Assembly (NCBI GenBank): GCA_036873135.1
Contig: JAPTYO010000009.1
Location: 30,215,756-30,279,755 of the forward strand
Direction of reading: 5' to 3'
DNA length: 64,000 nt
Source of the DNA: Clarkia xantiana subsp. parviflora
Taxonomy: Eukaryota; Streptophyta; Magnoliopsida; Myrtales; Onagraceae
Positions 20,616 to 32,086 of this stretch are shown in pieces. Made by a program: the position numbers and the translations under genes. The number at the start of each line of letters is the position of its first letter. The stretch's first letter is position 1. The notes under the pieces are model-generated. The model worked only from the letters and a program-made list of their open reading frames with translations. It did no database searches and was not told the origin of the DNA.

Positions 20616-22777
20616 AACGACTATCTCAAATCAAGTGCGAATGCGAACCCAAGAAGAACTGTCCTGTTGCTCCAATCTGCAAGTGCAAATAACAACTCGA
20701 TCAACGCGTGCATACGCGACAGTCACCCATGCGAACACTAAGTGACGAACACACTTCATATGGAGACAACTACATATCTACAGACTTGTTAGTCTCTATA
20801 CATCACATAGTGAACATCCCCTGCGGGGGGCAACTCTATGTCGACATGGGCCTCGTCCCGACACCTACGTGTTTTATGTGATATACACGCATCTACATGA
20901 TACTACACCTTTACTTAAGGTAACAAGTGCGAATATGATTATGGCACTAATATTTATACTTGCATGTAACTTCTAATTAATCCAGGACTACAACATGTAT
21001 ATTGAAATCTAAGTGTTCAAGTGGTTACAACACGCGCGCTGAGTGGGCACGCGTCGAACACGTACGTGACAAACGACGTGCTTACGTAATGCTACACCAT
21101 TTTTTAATGACTACAACATATGCTTCAACACGCTTGAGAAATTCTAAGTGTTCAAGATACTACATCACGCACATTATGATCATATATACAACAAGCAACG
21201 CGCGCAGTGAACACGCCTGCAATGGTCGCGTCTGCGACGTGTGTTCCTACCTACTCATGTGATTAGTCAAGAGAAGATTAAATTCAAATTCTACAACAAT
21301 CATGATTATGATATCAAGTGGACGCGTGCATGGGTTGACGACACGCTAGTCACTATACTAGTATGGTCATGAAGCGACGACTATCAAGAAATATTTTCAA
21401 AGTGTTTCACCATGATGACAGACGACAGACGTCAAGTAGCAAGCGTCAAGAAATATTTTCTAAGTGTTTCACCATGATGACAAATGACAGACGTCAAGTA
21501 GCAAGTATCAACTATCAACTACCACCAAATTATTTTCTAAGTGTTTCATCAAGGTGGAGATAACAACGATCAACTATCAACAATCAACGTCAAGCATGTT
21601 TGAACACTATCTACATCATGGTGTAACATGTCGACTACGATCATCATACATGAGGGGAGTATTATTACTTACAATCATGATTATAAATTTTCAGCACTTA
21701 GCCAAAATTTTGGCCGATTTGTGAAACTAACTTCTTGTAGGAATTTTAACAAACACCTTATGGGCATTCAAGAGTAATCAATTTCAAGAGAAAATCAAGA
21801 TCAAATTAAGCCTAAACAAGATTGCAAAAGGTTCAGCCATGCTCGGAATTGGACTTACCTCTTCAAGCCGACGCCGGTGAGCCGTCCACCGCCGTGAAAG
21901 CCGCTAGAAAAGTTTCGTTGCCACTGTGTGTTTCACGCGCCGCCGCGGCTGAAGTCGCCCCGCCTGCCGCTGCCGTGCGCAGCGCCGTGGCCTCCGCCTC
22001 CCGCCGCCGGTGACCTTGCCATGAAAAGTGTGGTGGTGGCCGGCCAAATAAAGTGACTTGATGCCCAAGTTTGCTACACCAAGGTTTCTTCTCCTTCAAG
22101 AAATGAGAGTGGTCCTAAAAACTACTAAGTATGGAGGCTTAACTAGTGAATACTCTCTCTCATTTCTACTAATAGTATTTATACCTATGGGTAATCCTTG
22201 ATCCATCTCTATTTTTTACAAGTCCCTAGTAGCATGACTAAGTGTTTTCACACCCTTGTTACAACATACATCATTTTTAGACTCGACGTATGCAATCATG
22301 CTCATGTGTTACATATCCAAGATTTATTTATGATCATCTCACCTATCTTAATCCATGATCCACATTTTCATCATTACATAATTGATTTCATGATTTTATT
22401 ATCAATCATACGTCATTGCATCATGCATGTCCTTATTACTTTAGACGCACCTGTCGCGCTCGTGTCGGACACGTCCATGTCTAACGCGTTCGCGATCGAT
22501 GCATTCTTATGCATGTCGACATCCATAAATATGATTACATGTTTTCATAAATTCTCACAGGCATTTATTGTACATACATATCTCTGCTACACTAACCCTG
22601 ACAGCAGATATCAAATTACTCGCCGAGAAAAAATTAAGGATAGGCGAAATCAAGGCCTGCGTGCCCAATTGACGATCAATCAACCTCTGAGGTCAGAACC
22701 GAACCTAAATAGGGCATTTATTCTATCTTAAAATAGAGTCAAGCAAGGTTTGAACCATTACTTGACTCGGGGGCAAG
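20616..22777 (+). other. non-coding 3' region of the Tat-type element
   Basis: Contains a repeat of about 63 bp with the core 'caagaaatattttctaagtg' (21384, 21447, a partial one near 21520). It also has a GC-rich block of about 200 bp (21820-22020) in otherwise AT-rich sequence. Both recur in the third copy. No gene seen. Confidence 0.6.
22765..22777 (+). promoter_or_regulatory. polypurine tract
   Basis: ACTCGGGGGCAAG immediately before the 3' LTR, homologous to the tract at 9112-9122 and to the one before 54431. Confidence 0.7.
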
Positions 22778-23338
22778 TAATGGATATCTGACAAATTCGG
22801 GTTCGTATTTACGTTTCGGACTGCGTAAACACGTCAAAATCACATAAACGAATCAAAACACGTTCCCAAGGGTCCGGATTGCCCTAGGCGACCCGAATCA
22901 CGCCAGGACTGCCCAAATCCGACGTGATCCGAGTCTTCGTCTGCAGCATGCGTGTTCCATTTGTGTTCTTACACTAAGTTAGAGTTTTCCAATAGCAAAC
23001 CTTGATCAAACCAGACGACGGTTCACACTTTCTTTTAAACAGGCGTCGAACCGCACAAAAACCGGGGTCGGCTCTAAGGTTGCCTATAAAAGGGACCTAG
23101 GCCACCCATTTCATTATTTATCTTCACTTGAGATTGGCTTAGGTGCTCTGACTTCTCTCTAGCTTTCTCTCTCTAGAATTTTCATTTAAGCATCAGAGAG
23201 GGCTCAACCAGCACCACCCCCCCCCCTCTCCGTGATGGTTGCGAGCGTGAAGCGAGGAGTGCGAGTAGAAGGACCTGACACAGCGATCAACTTAAAGATT
23301 CGTCAAGTCCGTTACTTCAAACGGGTTTGGACGAAACA
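22778..23338 (+). repeat. 3' LTR (561 bp)
   Basis: Starts TAATGGATATC (one change from TGATGG at the critical terminal TG) and ends GACGAAACA. Shorter than the 5' LTR by a single internal deletion of about 64 bp. The changed TG end and the deletion show that the two LTRs have diverged since insertion. Confidence 0.85.
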
Positions 23339-23343
23339 ATCAG

Positions 23344-26150
23344 CATCTTGGTCATCCCAGTTTTTCCAAACTCTAGAAGATGGTTCCTTCCTTGGTCAAG
23401 CTGGACGTACTTCATTGTGAGTCGTGTCATTTAGGGAAACATGTTAGGTCTACTTTTCATAGTCATGAAACTAGAGTTGTCTCTCTTTTTTCAATAATAC
23501 ACTCCGATGTTTGGGGTCATAGTCGAGTATCTACTTCTACTGGATAAAGATATTTTGTTACTTTTATTGATGAATTTTCTCGTTGCACTTGGGTCTATTT
23601 AATGAAATAACGTTCTGAGTTGTTCCTATTTTTCAGTCTTTTCATGCTGAAGTTCAGACCCAATTTGGACAAAATATCAAAATTCTTCGTAGTGATAATG
23701 CACATGAGTATTTCTCAGGAACATTTTCGTCGTTTTTTACTCGACATGGTATCCTACATCAATCCACATGTCCTCATACACCTCAGCAAAATGGCATTGC
23801 CGAGCGCAAAAAATAGGCATCTTATTGACACTGCTCGTACACTTTTACTTCATGCAAATGTGCATATCCGTCATTGGGGTGATGCTGTCTTAACATCATG
23901 TTATTTGATCAACATGATGCCTTCTTCCTCTCTCAATAATCAGGTTCCATATTCTATTTTGTTCCCTAAGGAACCATTGTTTCCCGTGACTCCTCGTGTC
24001 TTTGGGTGTACCTATTTTGTTCATGACCTCTCTCCCGGACTAGATAAGCTTTCTGCTTGGTCTATCAAATGCGTCTTTCTTGGGTACTCTAGATTGCATA
24101 AAGGATACCGATGTTACTCTCCGGTTAATAACTGATACTACATGTCTGCCGATGTCACGTTTTTCGAGGATAAACCATATTTTTCCTCTTCCTCAGTTGA
24201 GTCCGCTATTGAATTAGAGATGTTGCCCCTTACTGTCCTTCTTCCGTCATCATTTGATATACCGAATTCAGCTCCATCCAACCATGGTGAATTAGAGGTT
24301 TCGCCTTCGATTCCATCGCCGCCACCTCTTATTCCGTATCAACGTCGACGTAAACAGACTACGCCTGCTCTAGTTGAGCCTTCTACAGGGCCTCCTCCAG
24401 ATGATTCCACCACAGAGTCTCCTAATTTTTTCCCACTCCAGTCATCTAAACATACTAGGGAACAGCCTGAGTTGCCAGATGGTTTACTTATTGCCCTTCG
24501 GAAGAGCTCCAGATCGACTCGTAACCCTCATCCTATCTATAACTTCTTGAGCTTTCACCGGCTTTCTCCATCACACTTCGCATTTGTTTCGGCCATATCA
24601 ACTGTTACCATTCCTAAAACTGTTCGAGAAGCACTTGCTCACCCTGGATGGAAGTAAGCCATGTTTGATGAGATGAAAGCCTTGGAACAAAGTGGTACGT
24701 GGGATTTGGTTCCTCTTCCACCGGAGAAAAGTACTGTTGGTTGTAGATGGGTGATTGTTATCAAGGTAGGAGTTGATGGTCAGATTGACCGCCTTAAAGC
24801 TCGTCTTGTGGCCAAGGGCTACACTCAAATTAATGGTCTAGATTATGGAGATACATTCTCTCCAGTGGCAAAGATTCCTTCTGTACGGCTATTTCTTGCT
24901 ATTGTAGCGATCAGACATTGGTCGTTGTATCAATTGGATATTAAGAATGCGTTTCTTCATAGAGAGCTTGAGGAAGAGATTTATATGGAGAAACCACCAG
25001 GGTTTGTTGCTCAGGGGGAGTCAGGACTGGTTTGTAGGCTACGTCGCTACTTGTATGGACTCAAGCATTCTCCACGAGCTTGGTTTGGAAAATTCAGCTA
25101 TGTTGTTCAAAATTTGGGATGTCCCGAAGTGAGGCTGATCATTATGTCTTCTATGCACATTCTGGGTGTGGTCTCTGCGTCTATCTGATAGTGTATGTTG
25201 ATGACATTATTATTACCGAAAGCTATCATGAGAAGATTAAACAATTGAAGAGACACTTATTTAGTCGCTTCCAGACAAAGGATTTATGAAAGCTTAAATA
25301 CTTTCTTGGGATAGAAGTAGCTCAATCAACCACTAATGTTTGCATTTCTCAAAGGAAGTATGCCCTAGATATTTTTGGAAGAAATGTGCATGTTGAATTG
25401 TAGGCCTGTTGATATCCCTATTGATCCGAAGAGTAAATTCTTCCAAATCAGGGGGAGTTATATGATGACCAGAGAGGTATAGAAGGCTAGTGGGTAAATT
25501 AGTCTATCTCACCATCATTAGACCAGACATCTCATTTGCAGTAGGTGTGGTTAGTTAGTTCATGCAATCTCCATGTATTCAACACTGGCAGGCTGTAAAT
25601 CGGATACTCCGGTATATTAAAAAGTCATCAGGTCAATGATTGATATACATAGATAGAGGACACACTGAAGTGATGGCATATACTGATGTTGATGGGCAGA
25701 TTGTCCAATAAACAAAAGATCCACAAAAGGTTATTGTGTCTTTGTTGGGGGAAACCTAATCTTTTAGAAAAGCAAGAAACATGATGTGGTTACTCGCTCG
25801 AGTGCTGAAGCTGAGTACAGGGCCATGTCACTTGGCATGTGTGAGCTCATGTGGGTCAAACAACTTCTTCGAGAGTTAAGAATTGGAGATGATAAACCAA
25901 TGAAGCTTTATTGTGATAATGAAGCAGCTCTCCATATAGCATCAAATCCGATTTTTCATGAGCGAACAAAACATATAGAGGTTGACTGTCACTTTGTTCG
26001 AGAGAAGATCGTTTCCAAGATAATTGCAATCGAGCATGTTAGTTCTGGTGAACAACTCGCTGATATCCTCAGAAAAGCTCTTGGTGGCTCTGATGGACAG
26101 TTTATTTGTGTCAAGCTAGGTGCACATGATCTATATGCTCCAGTTTGGGG
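23344..26150 (+). pseudogene. Copia integrase-RT-RNase H, decayed
   Basis: Continues the Copia frame after the nested element: the GAG-pre-integrase motif (QHLGHPSFSKL..SCHLGKH), then integrase (23500-24140 in broken frames), then reverse transcriptase 24661-25290 with LDIKNAFLH and YVDD (25194-25205), and RNase H 25786-26150 (SSAEAEYRAM, then HIEVDCHFVRE). A frameshift near 25120 separates the palm motifs, and many stops lie between 25290 and 25786. Not functional. Confidence 0.8.
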
Positions 26151-26155
26151 GGGAG

Positions 26156-26278
26156 TGTTGGAGATATATTTACAAGATTCAGTTTCCTAATATAGTGGCA
26201 GTTGCCTAATATAGTGGAGTCACACAGCTATATATACCCTCAATTCCTATCAAGGATCCAAGAAGAACAATTGTAAGT
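26156..26278 (+). repeat. Copia 3' LTR
   Basis: TGTTGGAGATATATTTAC to ATTGTAAGT, preceded by a GTTTGGGGGGGAG purine tract. Matches the 5' LTR with scattered differences and a small length change. Confidence 0.8.
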
Positions 26279-26283
26279 TAAAC

Positions 26284-26635
26284 AGAATAAAAATTCTAGG
26301 CTAGTCATGTGCAAATCACGTGACTTTTTAACGGTCAACATTAAAAATTGATTAACAGATGCACCAAAAGTGTACTAGTTCAAACGTATTGCACCTAAAG
26401 TATACAAAAAGTATAAATATTGCTCCAAAAGTAAAAGTAGTCAAACATGTTGTACCAAAAGATATATTAACCCGTTAAATATCATATTGTTCACTAATGT
26501 TTAGCATCCTAATGTTACTGTCTCTAGTCATTTACTTTGCCTCAACAATTTTATTCATGCAATAGAAGCGAGTCAGTTTTGTCATAATTGAGGAGGACGT
26601 TGGAGGATGGGTTGATATTGCTAAACTATGTAATG
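26284..26635. other. intergenic, no gene recognised
   Basis: AT-rich sequence with several 'caaaag(t)' words around 26360-26470. No open frame of note and no transposon terminus recognised. Confidence 0.4.
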
Positions 26636-26770
26636 TGGTGTAGCGGTTCAGTGCTTTGTTTTTTAATTAGAAGTCGGGAGGTTAAACTCTGCTACGCTCT
26701 GAGAATAGAATAGACCCAACACGCTAAGGTGATTATAACTAATACGACTCGACATGATAATGTTATATAT
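26636..26770 (+). mobile_element. tRNA-derived SINE
   Basis: A-box-like GTGTAGCGGTTCAGTGC (26638-26654) and a B-box-like AGGTTAAACTCTGC (about 26679-26692) are spaced as in a tRNA promoter and followed by an unrelated body. Head closely matches the SINE at 850-1037. The tail is AT-rich, ending in a short TA run. Pairing typical of a functional tRNA is absent. Confidence 0.5.
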
Positions 26771-27174
26771 ATATGAAATAAGTGAAAAGAACCTATTAAG
26801 TGTCACAGGTTTACCTCACGTGTTAATTTGATGTCTTAGGATTAAATTGTTACTTTTGACTGTCCCAGGTTTCAATTTTGTTGTTATTTGGTATCTCAGT
26901 CAAATTTTGGAGTTGAATTTAACAAAAACTGGTCATGTGCTGGTCATGTGCTGGTCATGTGACAGAATAAATCTGCAAATTTCTGATTACCCCCAAAATG
27001 CTCGTAATCGGGTCAACCCGGAATCGGAGGTGTGTGGCCGGAATCGGACGGGTGGCTTTGAAGAAAAAAAAGTATAAGGGTCAAAATTGTCTTTTCTTCT
27101 CAATTTGTCAAAGTTAACCCAAAATTGGACGGAAAACTACAATCGCAACAAAATTGGACTCCAAATATTAACAA

Positions 27175-27789
27175 TGCGGTGCTAAGCATACTGAGCAAGG
27201 AGAGGAAGTATATGTAGGTGGGAGGAATGACCAAGGTGGTGGAAGTAGCTTTACAATTCCTCATCATATGCCACCTTTTACGTTTAACAACCTCCAAGTC
27301 CCTATAATCATCAATATGCCTGTACAACCCCTCCCGTGTTTAACTTTGCAAGGGACTATGAATTCAGTGGACAGTCCCCAACAACAGCAGGTCATGATGC
27401 AAACATATGGAAATTCTGAGGACAACCTTGCTTTAGTCGAAATCAGTGAAGGATGTCTATCGCCTATACGTGAGGGAATCATTCCAGAAGCCCCCACAGG
27501 ACTAAGCCCCATTATCCGTAAGATGTCACTAAAAAGAAAGACAGATATGGCGGAGGAAGGCGACTCTATTTTGACAAAGAAAGTGAAGTTATTCCCAACT
27601 AGTGCGACAGATGAGAGTGGCGATAGAATTGTTAGAGGAAGAGGAAGGCCAAAAGGAAGTCGAGGTCGTGGCAAAGCTGTTAGGCGCTCTGGTGGTGGTT
27701 ATAGGGAGTTAACTCTCTCTACGGTGATGGTTTTAAGCAATGAACAGGGTTCTGGTGGTTGTCCCGCAACAGCCACACGGGGGCCATGA
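27175..27789 (+). pseudogene. LINE ORF1, C-terminal part
   Basis: Open from the first base of the LINE to a stop at 27787-27789, about 204 codons. The C-terminal third is basic with GRGRPKGSRGRGK, likely RNA-binding. The usual RNA-recognition and zinc-knuckle parts of ORF1 would lie upstream and are lost. Overlaps the start of ORF2 by 4 bases. Confidence 0.65.
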
Positions 27790-30700
27790 ATCTAATCAGT
27801 TGGAACTGTCAGGGACTTTGATCCGACCTGACAGTACCACATTTGAAGGATCTTCGGGGAAGATACAAACCGGCCATTATCTTCCTTATGGAAACAAAGA
27901 ATAAGCCGGAAGATTGTGAAAGGGCGCGTACAGAACTAAGAATGGACAAAGCAGAATATGTGAATCCAGTGGGCCGTTCGGGTGGTTTAGCGATTTGGTG
28001 GACAAAAGAAGTTGAGTTGACGATTTTGTCGAAATCGAAAAATCTCATGGATTGCGTGGTACGAAATGAAGAGAAAGGAGAAACGTGGTACTTAACATGT
28101 GTTTATGGAGATACGGAGATTAGCGGGCGTATCGAAATGTGGGAAAGGCTCAGGTATATTGCAAGACGGAGGAGGGAGGTTTGGATATGTGTCGGAGACT
28201 TCAATGAGATACGAGCACATAACGAGAAGTTTGGGGGGGCCAAGAAAGGAGCAGAATCGAATAGACCTGTTCAATGGAATGATAGACGATACTGGACTTT
28301 TGGACATGCATTTTCATGGTCCGGCGTACACTTGGTCAAATAATAGGAGAAATGGAGTTCTGGTTAGGGAGCGACTTGATAGAGGTTTAGCTAACCTAGC
28401 TTGGTTCAATGCATTTCCAAAATCGCAGGTCTTCCACGAACCCATGATTGGGTCGGATCATTGCCCTATTATTATAGCCCAAGAGCACAAGGATGTGATG
28501 GGGTCTAAACCCTTTCGTTTTGAGGAAATGTGGACCGAGCATGAAGAGTGTAAGCCTCTCATAAGATCAACTTGGGCAGATAGGGAAGCGACTGGCCCCT
28601 CGACGCGGAGACTAGTAGTTGAGGCAAAATTGCAGCGATGTAGAGTTAAGCTAATCACATGGAGTAAAGCTCGTTTCGGAAATAACATGCGGCTGATCCG
28701 GGAAACGTACGAAAAGATTAAAGCTATCATAGGAGATGAACACTTAGGTGATACGATGAGAAATGCTGAGAATGAGTTGATTGCCCAGCTTGGGGTTCTA
28801 TGGAGACGCGAGGAAATATTTTGGAGACAACGGTCTAGAGTAAAATGGTTGCATCATGGTGATCGGAACTCAAAAAATTTTCACATGACAACAGTTGATA
28901 GAAGAAGAAAGAACAAAATATTGGTGCTTAATGATGAATTGGGTAACCAAGTCACCGATGAGAGGGGTATTGGCGAGTTGCTGACAGGTTTCTTTAAAGG
29001 CTTATTTGAATCGTCGGGCCAAAGAAGATAGGGAGGTGCACTAGATGTGGTTCCGGAAGTGGTTGCAAATGTTGTAAACGACCAGCTCACATGTGAGGTG
29101 ACGAAAGATGAGGTTAAACGAGCAACATTTCAGCTGGGGGGATCGAAGGCGCCGGGACCCGATGGCTTCCCAGGATTGTTCTTTCATCGATATTGGGATG
29201 TAGTTGGTGATGATATGTGGACTCGTTCCTAAACTCAGGTACTATTACCCGTTCTATTGGTTATACTGACATAGCCCTGATTCCAAAGACTCAAAGCCCT
29301 CGGTCACCTAGTCAGTTTAGACTAATAAGCCTGTGTAACTTCACATACAAGATCATATCAAGGGTTTTGGTCAACCGACTCAAGCCCCACCTACAGGAAA
29401 TGATAAGCCCGTATCAAAGCGCATTTGTTTCGGGATGTCTCATCCAAGATAACATTATTGTAGCACATGAGGTTTTCCACTATCTGCGTAATAGAGGACA
29501 TGCAAAGAATGAGGAGTGTGCGATGAAGGTGGACATGCAAAAAGCCTATGACCGTATCGAGTGGGATTTTCTATGCGCAGTTCTCACGAAGATGGGTTTT
29601 TGTGCACGTTGGGTGGGGTTGATTAAGGCTTGTGTATCATCGGTAACGTACCGGATTTTGCTTAATGGCAAGAGAACGACCCAATTCCGTCCGACAAGAG
29701 GCATACGTCAAGGTGACCCCCTATCACCCTACCTTTTCATCCTTGTAGCAGACGTTTTATCAAGAATGGTGACTAGGGAGGTCGACCAAGGACGGTTGGA
29801 AGGGATTCGTATGAAGCGAGGCTGCCCGAACGTGCATCATCTCTTTTTTGCAGATGATTCCTTGTTCTTTATGAAAGCAACTGCCCAAAATGCGACGACC
29901 TTGAAGAATATCATGGCTGAGTATTGTGTGGCATCTGGTCAAAAGGTGAATATGGATAAGTCGAGTGTTTATTTTGGCTCTAACGTTCGAGAAGATACGA
30001 AGGTAAATTTTGAGCGTGCCTTGGGGGTTAGGGCGATCCGAAATCCAGGTAAATACCTAGGTTTACCAACAATTTGGGGAAGATCGAAACGAGAGGCCTT
30101 GGCGTTTTTGAAGGAGAGAATTGTTGCAAAGGTTATGGGGTGGAAATCGCTCCTCCTAAACAACGCGGGAAGGGAAGTACTCATAAAATCCGTGATTACG
30201 GCTATGCCCACTTACACAATGAGTGTTTTTATCCTACCTAAAACGTGGTGTGCGGATATAAATTCCATAATAGCACGCTTTTGGTGGGGTCAACGGGAGG
30301 GTGGAAGCTTCATTGGAAGAGTTGGGGATTATTGACGAAATCAAAGAAGTGTGGAGGCCTGGAGTTCAAGGAATTGCAAGCATTTAATATAGCGTTACTA
30401 TCTAAAATGGCATGGAGGCTAGTTCGGGAGCCGAATGCGTTTTGGGTAAAGGTCTTGAAGGCACTCTATTTCCCATCAAGCGAGTTTAGACATGCAAAAA
30501 GAGGGGCACGTGCTTCGTGGGCATGGACGAGCTTGCTAGCCGGACGAGATGTCTTGATGGATAACGGTATGTGGAAGATTGGTGACGGGCGAAGTGTTAA
30601 CATTTTTGAGGATCGATGGATACCAAGTCTGCATGGATTTCAGCTTCAAGTGCCACGCCCTATGACATTTCGTCAGGTGGGTAGGTATGTTTCTGAACTC

Positions 30701-31962
30701 ATTGAGGAAGGTGGATGTAACTGGAACCTGGATCCAATCCGTGAATACGTTTCGGAGGCCCAAATGAGGTCGATTCAGGCCGTACCGTTACCCCTCACCC
30801 ATGTAAGTGACGAAATGATCTGGCCTTTCACAAAAACAGGAGAGCTTAGTGTCAAGTCAACATATCAACAAATTGTTACTGATGGTGATGATGTTGAATC
30901 AATAATATGGCAAGATTACGCGGGCCACCAGGTTTTGAAATGGAAGGACGTATGGGCTATGGCTGCAATACCAAAGGTTAGAACTTTCATGTGGAGGCTT
31001 AGTGTCAATGTTGTTGCGGTGAATGACAATTTACGACAAAAGGGCATCAATGTTGCGGCAACATGCCCTTTTTGTTCGGAGATCGAAACAACGAGCCATA
31101 TGATTTACGGATGTGAGTGGACAAGGTTGGTATGGTTTGCCACCATGTCAGTTCGTGGAGCAGATGTGGGAGCAGGCTCAATTGCAGAGTGGATCTCAGT
31201 ACTAAAACATGCAGTGGGACTGAGCAAACTGGAGACGGCGAGAAGGTGGGCTCTCATCGGAACTGTGTGCTGGAGTATATGGAAGAAGAGGTGTCGTGCC
31301 CTATATGATCATGATGCCCCAAACCCTAGGTGTGTTTATGAAGCAATTCTTCGAGACCAAAATGAATTTTGGCAATGCCACAGATCTGTGGAGAGAACAA
31401 GTGCTGGAGAGGGATCCAATTCTACAGCAAATGATGTTCATTCACGGCAGCAAGCCTATGCACAACATTTGATAGCTCCACCAAGAGATTTTGTGAAGAT
31501 CAATTGTGACGCGTCCGGGACACTCGCACAGGGCAAGGTGGAATAGGAGGAATTGGTCGGACACATGATGGTGCACTTGTAGGTGGTTTCAGTCGCCCGA
31601 TGGATAGCCATGGAGTTCTTGAGCTTGAGGTTAGGGCTTTAGCGGATGGACTTGATTATGCGACTAAAAAGCAATGGAGATGTGTGATTTTCGAGTCGGA
31701 CTCTAAAGAAGCAATTCAAAGCATCTTAGGCGAAGGACGTAGCATGGATTGGAGAATATCGACACAAGTTTCAAATTTAAGAAAGAAGGCCAAACAATTC
31801 CATCTCGTAAGTTGGTCTTACATTTCTAGACAAGCTAATAGATGTGCTGACTGGATTGCGGTCCAGACCAGAAAGAGGTCGTGTATTAGTAATTGGGTCT
31901 CCATTCCCCCGCCCTCTCTTTTATCTTTACTTGTAAATGATCGGGAATTTATCCCTCCTTAG
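27786..31962 (+). pseudogene. LINE ORF2 (endonuclease, RT, RNase H), broken
   Basis: ATG at 27786 opens with NLISWNCQGL, then a TGA. Endonuclease motifs GDFNE (about 28197) and GSDHCPI (about 28452) are in different frames, because a run of seven G (about 28229) shifts the frame. An in-frame TAG lies at 29029. The reverse transcriptase has FADDS (29847-29861) and follows a shift near 29220. Another shift near 30295 precedes the zf-RVT region (CPFCSEIETTSH, about 31065). RNase H (KINCDAS, then FESDSKEA) is split by a shift near 31540. No intact product is possible. Confidence 0.85.
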
Positions 31963-32086
31963 ACGTTACTGCACTTTGAAATAAACGTATGATTTATTGG
32001 CCAAAAAAAAATATTAACAATTTAATCATGATACACCAAACTAACATATGTGGTAAATCAGAAACACTAAATAAGTTTTTTTCCCC

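Larger units (their letters stand above)
12802..23338 (+). mobile_element. Tat-type Ty3/gypsy element nested in Copia, no RT
   Basis: Bounded by the perfect duplication ATCAG (12797-12801 and 23339-23343). The LTRs start TGATGGATATC and end AAACA. Order: 5' LTR, primer site, gag, protease, a second gag-like segment, a tandem-repeat region, an antisense gene, more repeats, polypurine tract, 3' LTR. No reverse transcriptase, RNase H or integrase sequence was found between protease and the 3' LTR, so it cannot move alone. The third copy at 48940-55029 is its close relative. Confidence 0.9.
10849..26278 (+). mobile_element. decayed Copia LTR retrotransposon
   Basis: Short LTRs (about 125 bp) at 10849 and 26156 share the start TGT..GAGATATATTTAC and the end GAACAATTGTAAGT. 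The left one is followed by a tRNA-Met-type primer site, and the right one is preceded by a purine run. The internal order is gag, protease, integrase, reverse transcriptase, RNase H, which is Copia order. Flanks are AAAAC and TAAAC, a 5-bp duplication with one mismatch. Stops and frameshifts are found throughout. At 12801/12802 it is interrupted by the Tat-type element that ends at 23338; Copia sequence itself is therefore about 4.9 kb. Confidence 0.85.
27175..32008 (+). mobile_element. L1-type LINE, 5'-truncated
   Basis: Flanked by the 12-bp duplication AAATATTAACAA (27163-27174 and 32009-32020) and ending in a short A run. The first base is already inside open ORF1, so the 5' end is missing. 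It encodes the tail of ORF1 and a broken ORF2 with endonuclease, reverse transcriptase, a zinc-binding region and RNase H, as in RNase H-bearing plant L1 lineages. Confidence 0.9.
26782..32086. mobile_element. Mutator-like MITE split by a LINE
   Basis: Left part 26782-27174 and right part 32009-32086 are the two sides of one inverted-repeat element. The left end (gaaaagaacctattaagtg) and the inverse of the right end (gaaaaaaacttatttagtg) match, followed by the same phrase series as the intact relative at 36483-36958. The LINE sits in the right arm. Without it the MITE would be about 460 bp. Confidence 0.7.

Noticed and set aside
21822..22099. Coding exon in the GC-rich block
   Set aside because: Frames are open on both strands as expected from GC-rich sequence, and the counterpart at 53476-53763 does not preserve the same frame; kept only as a finding about composition.
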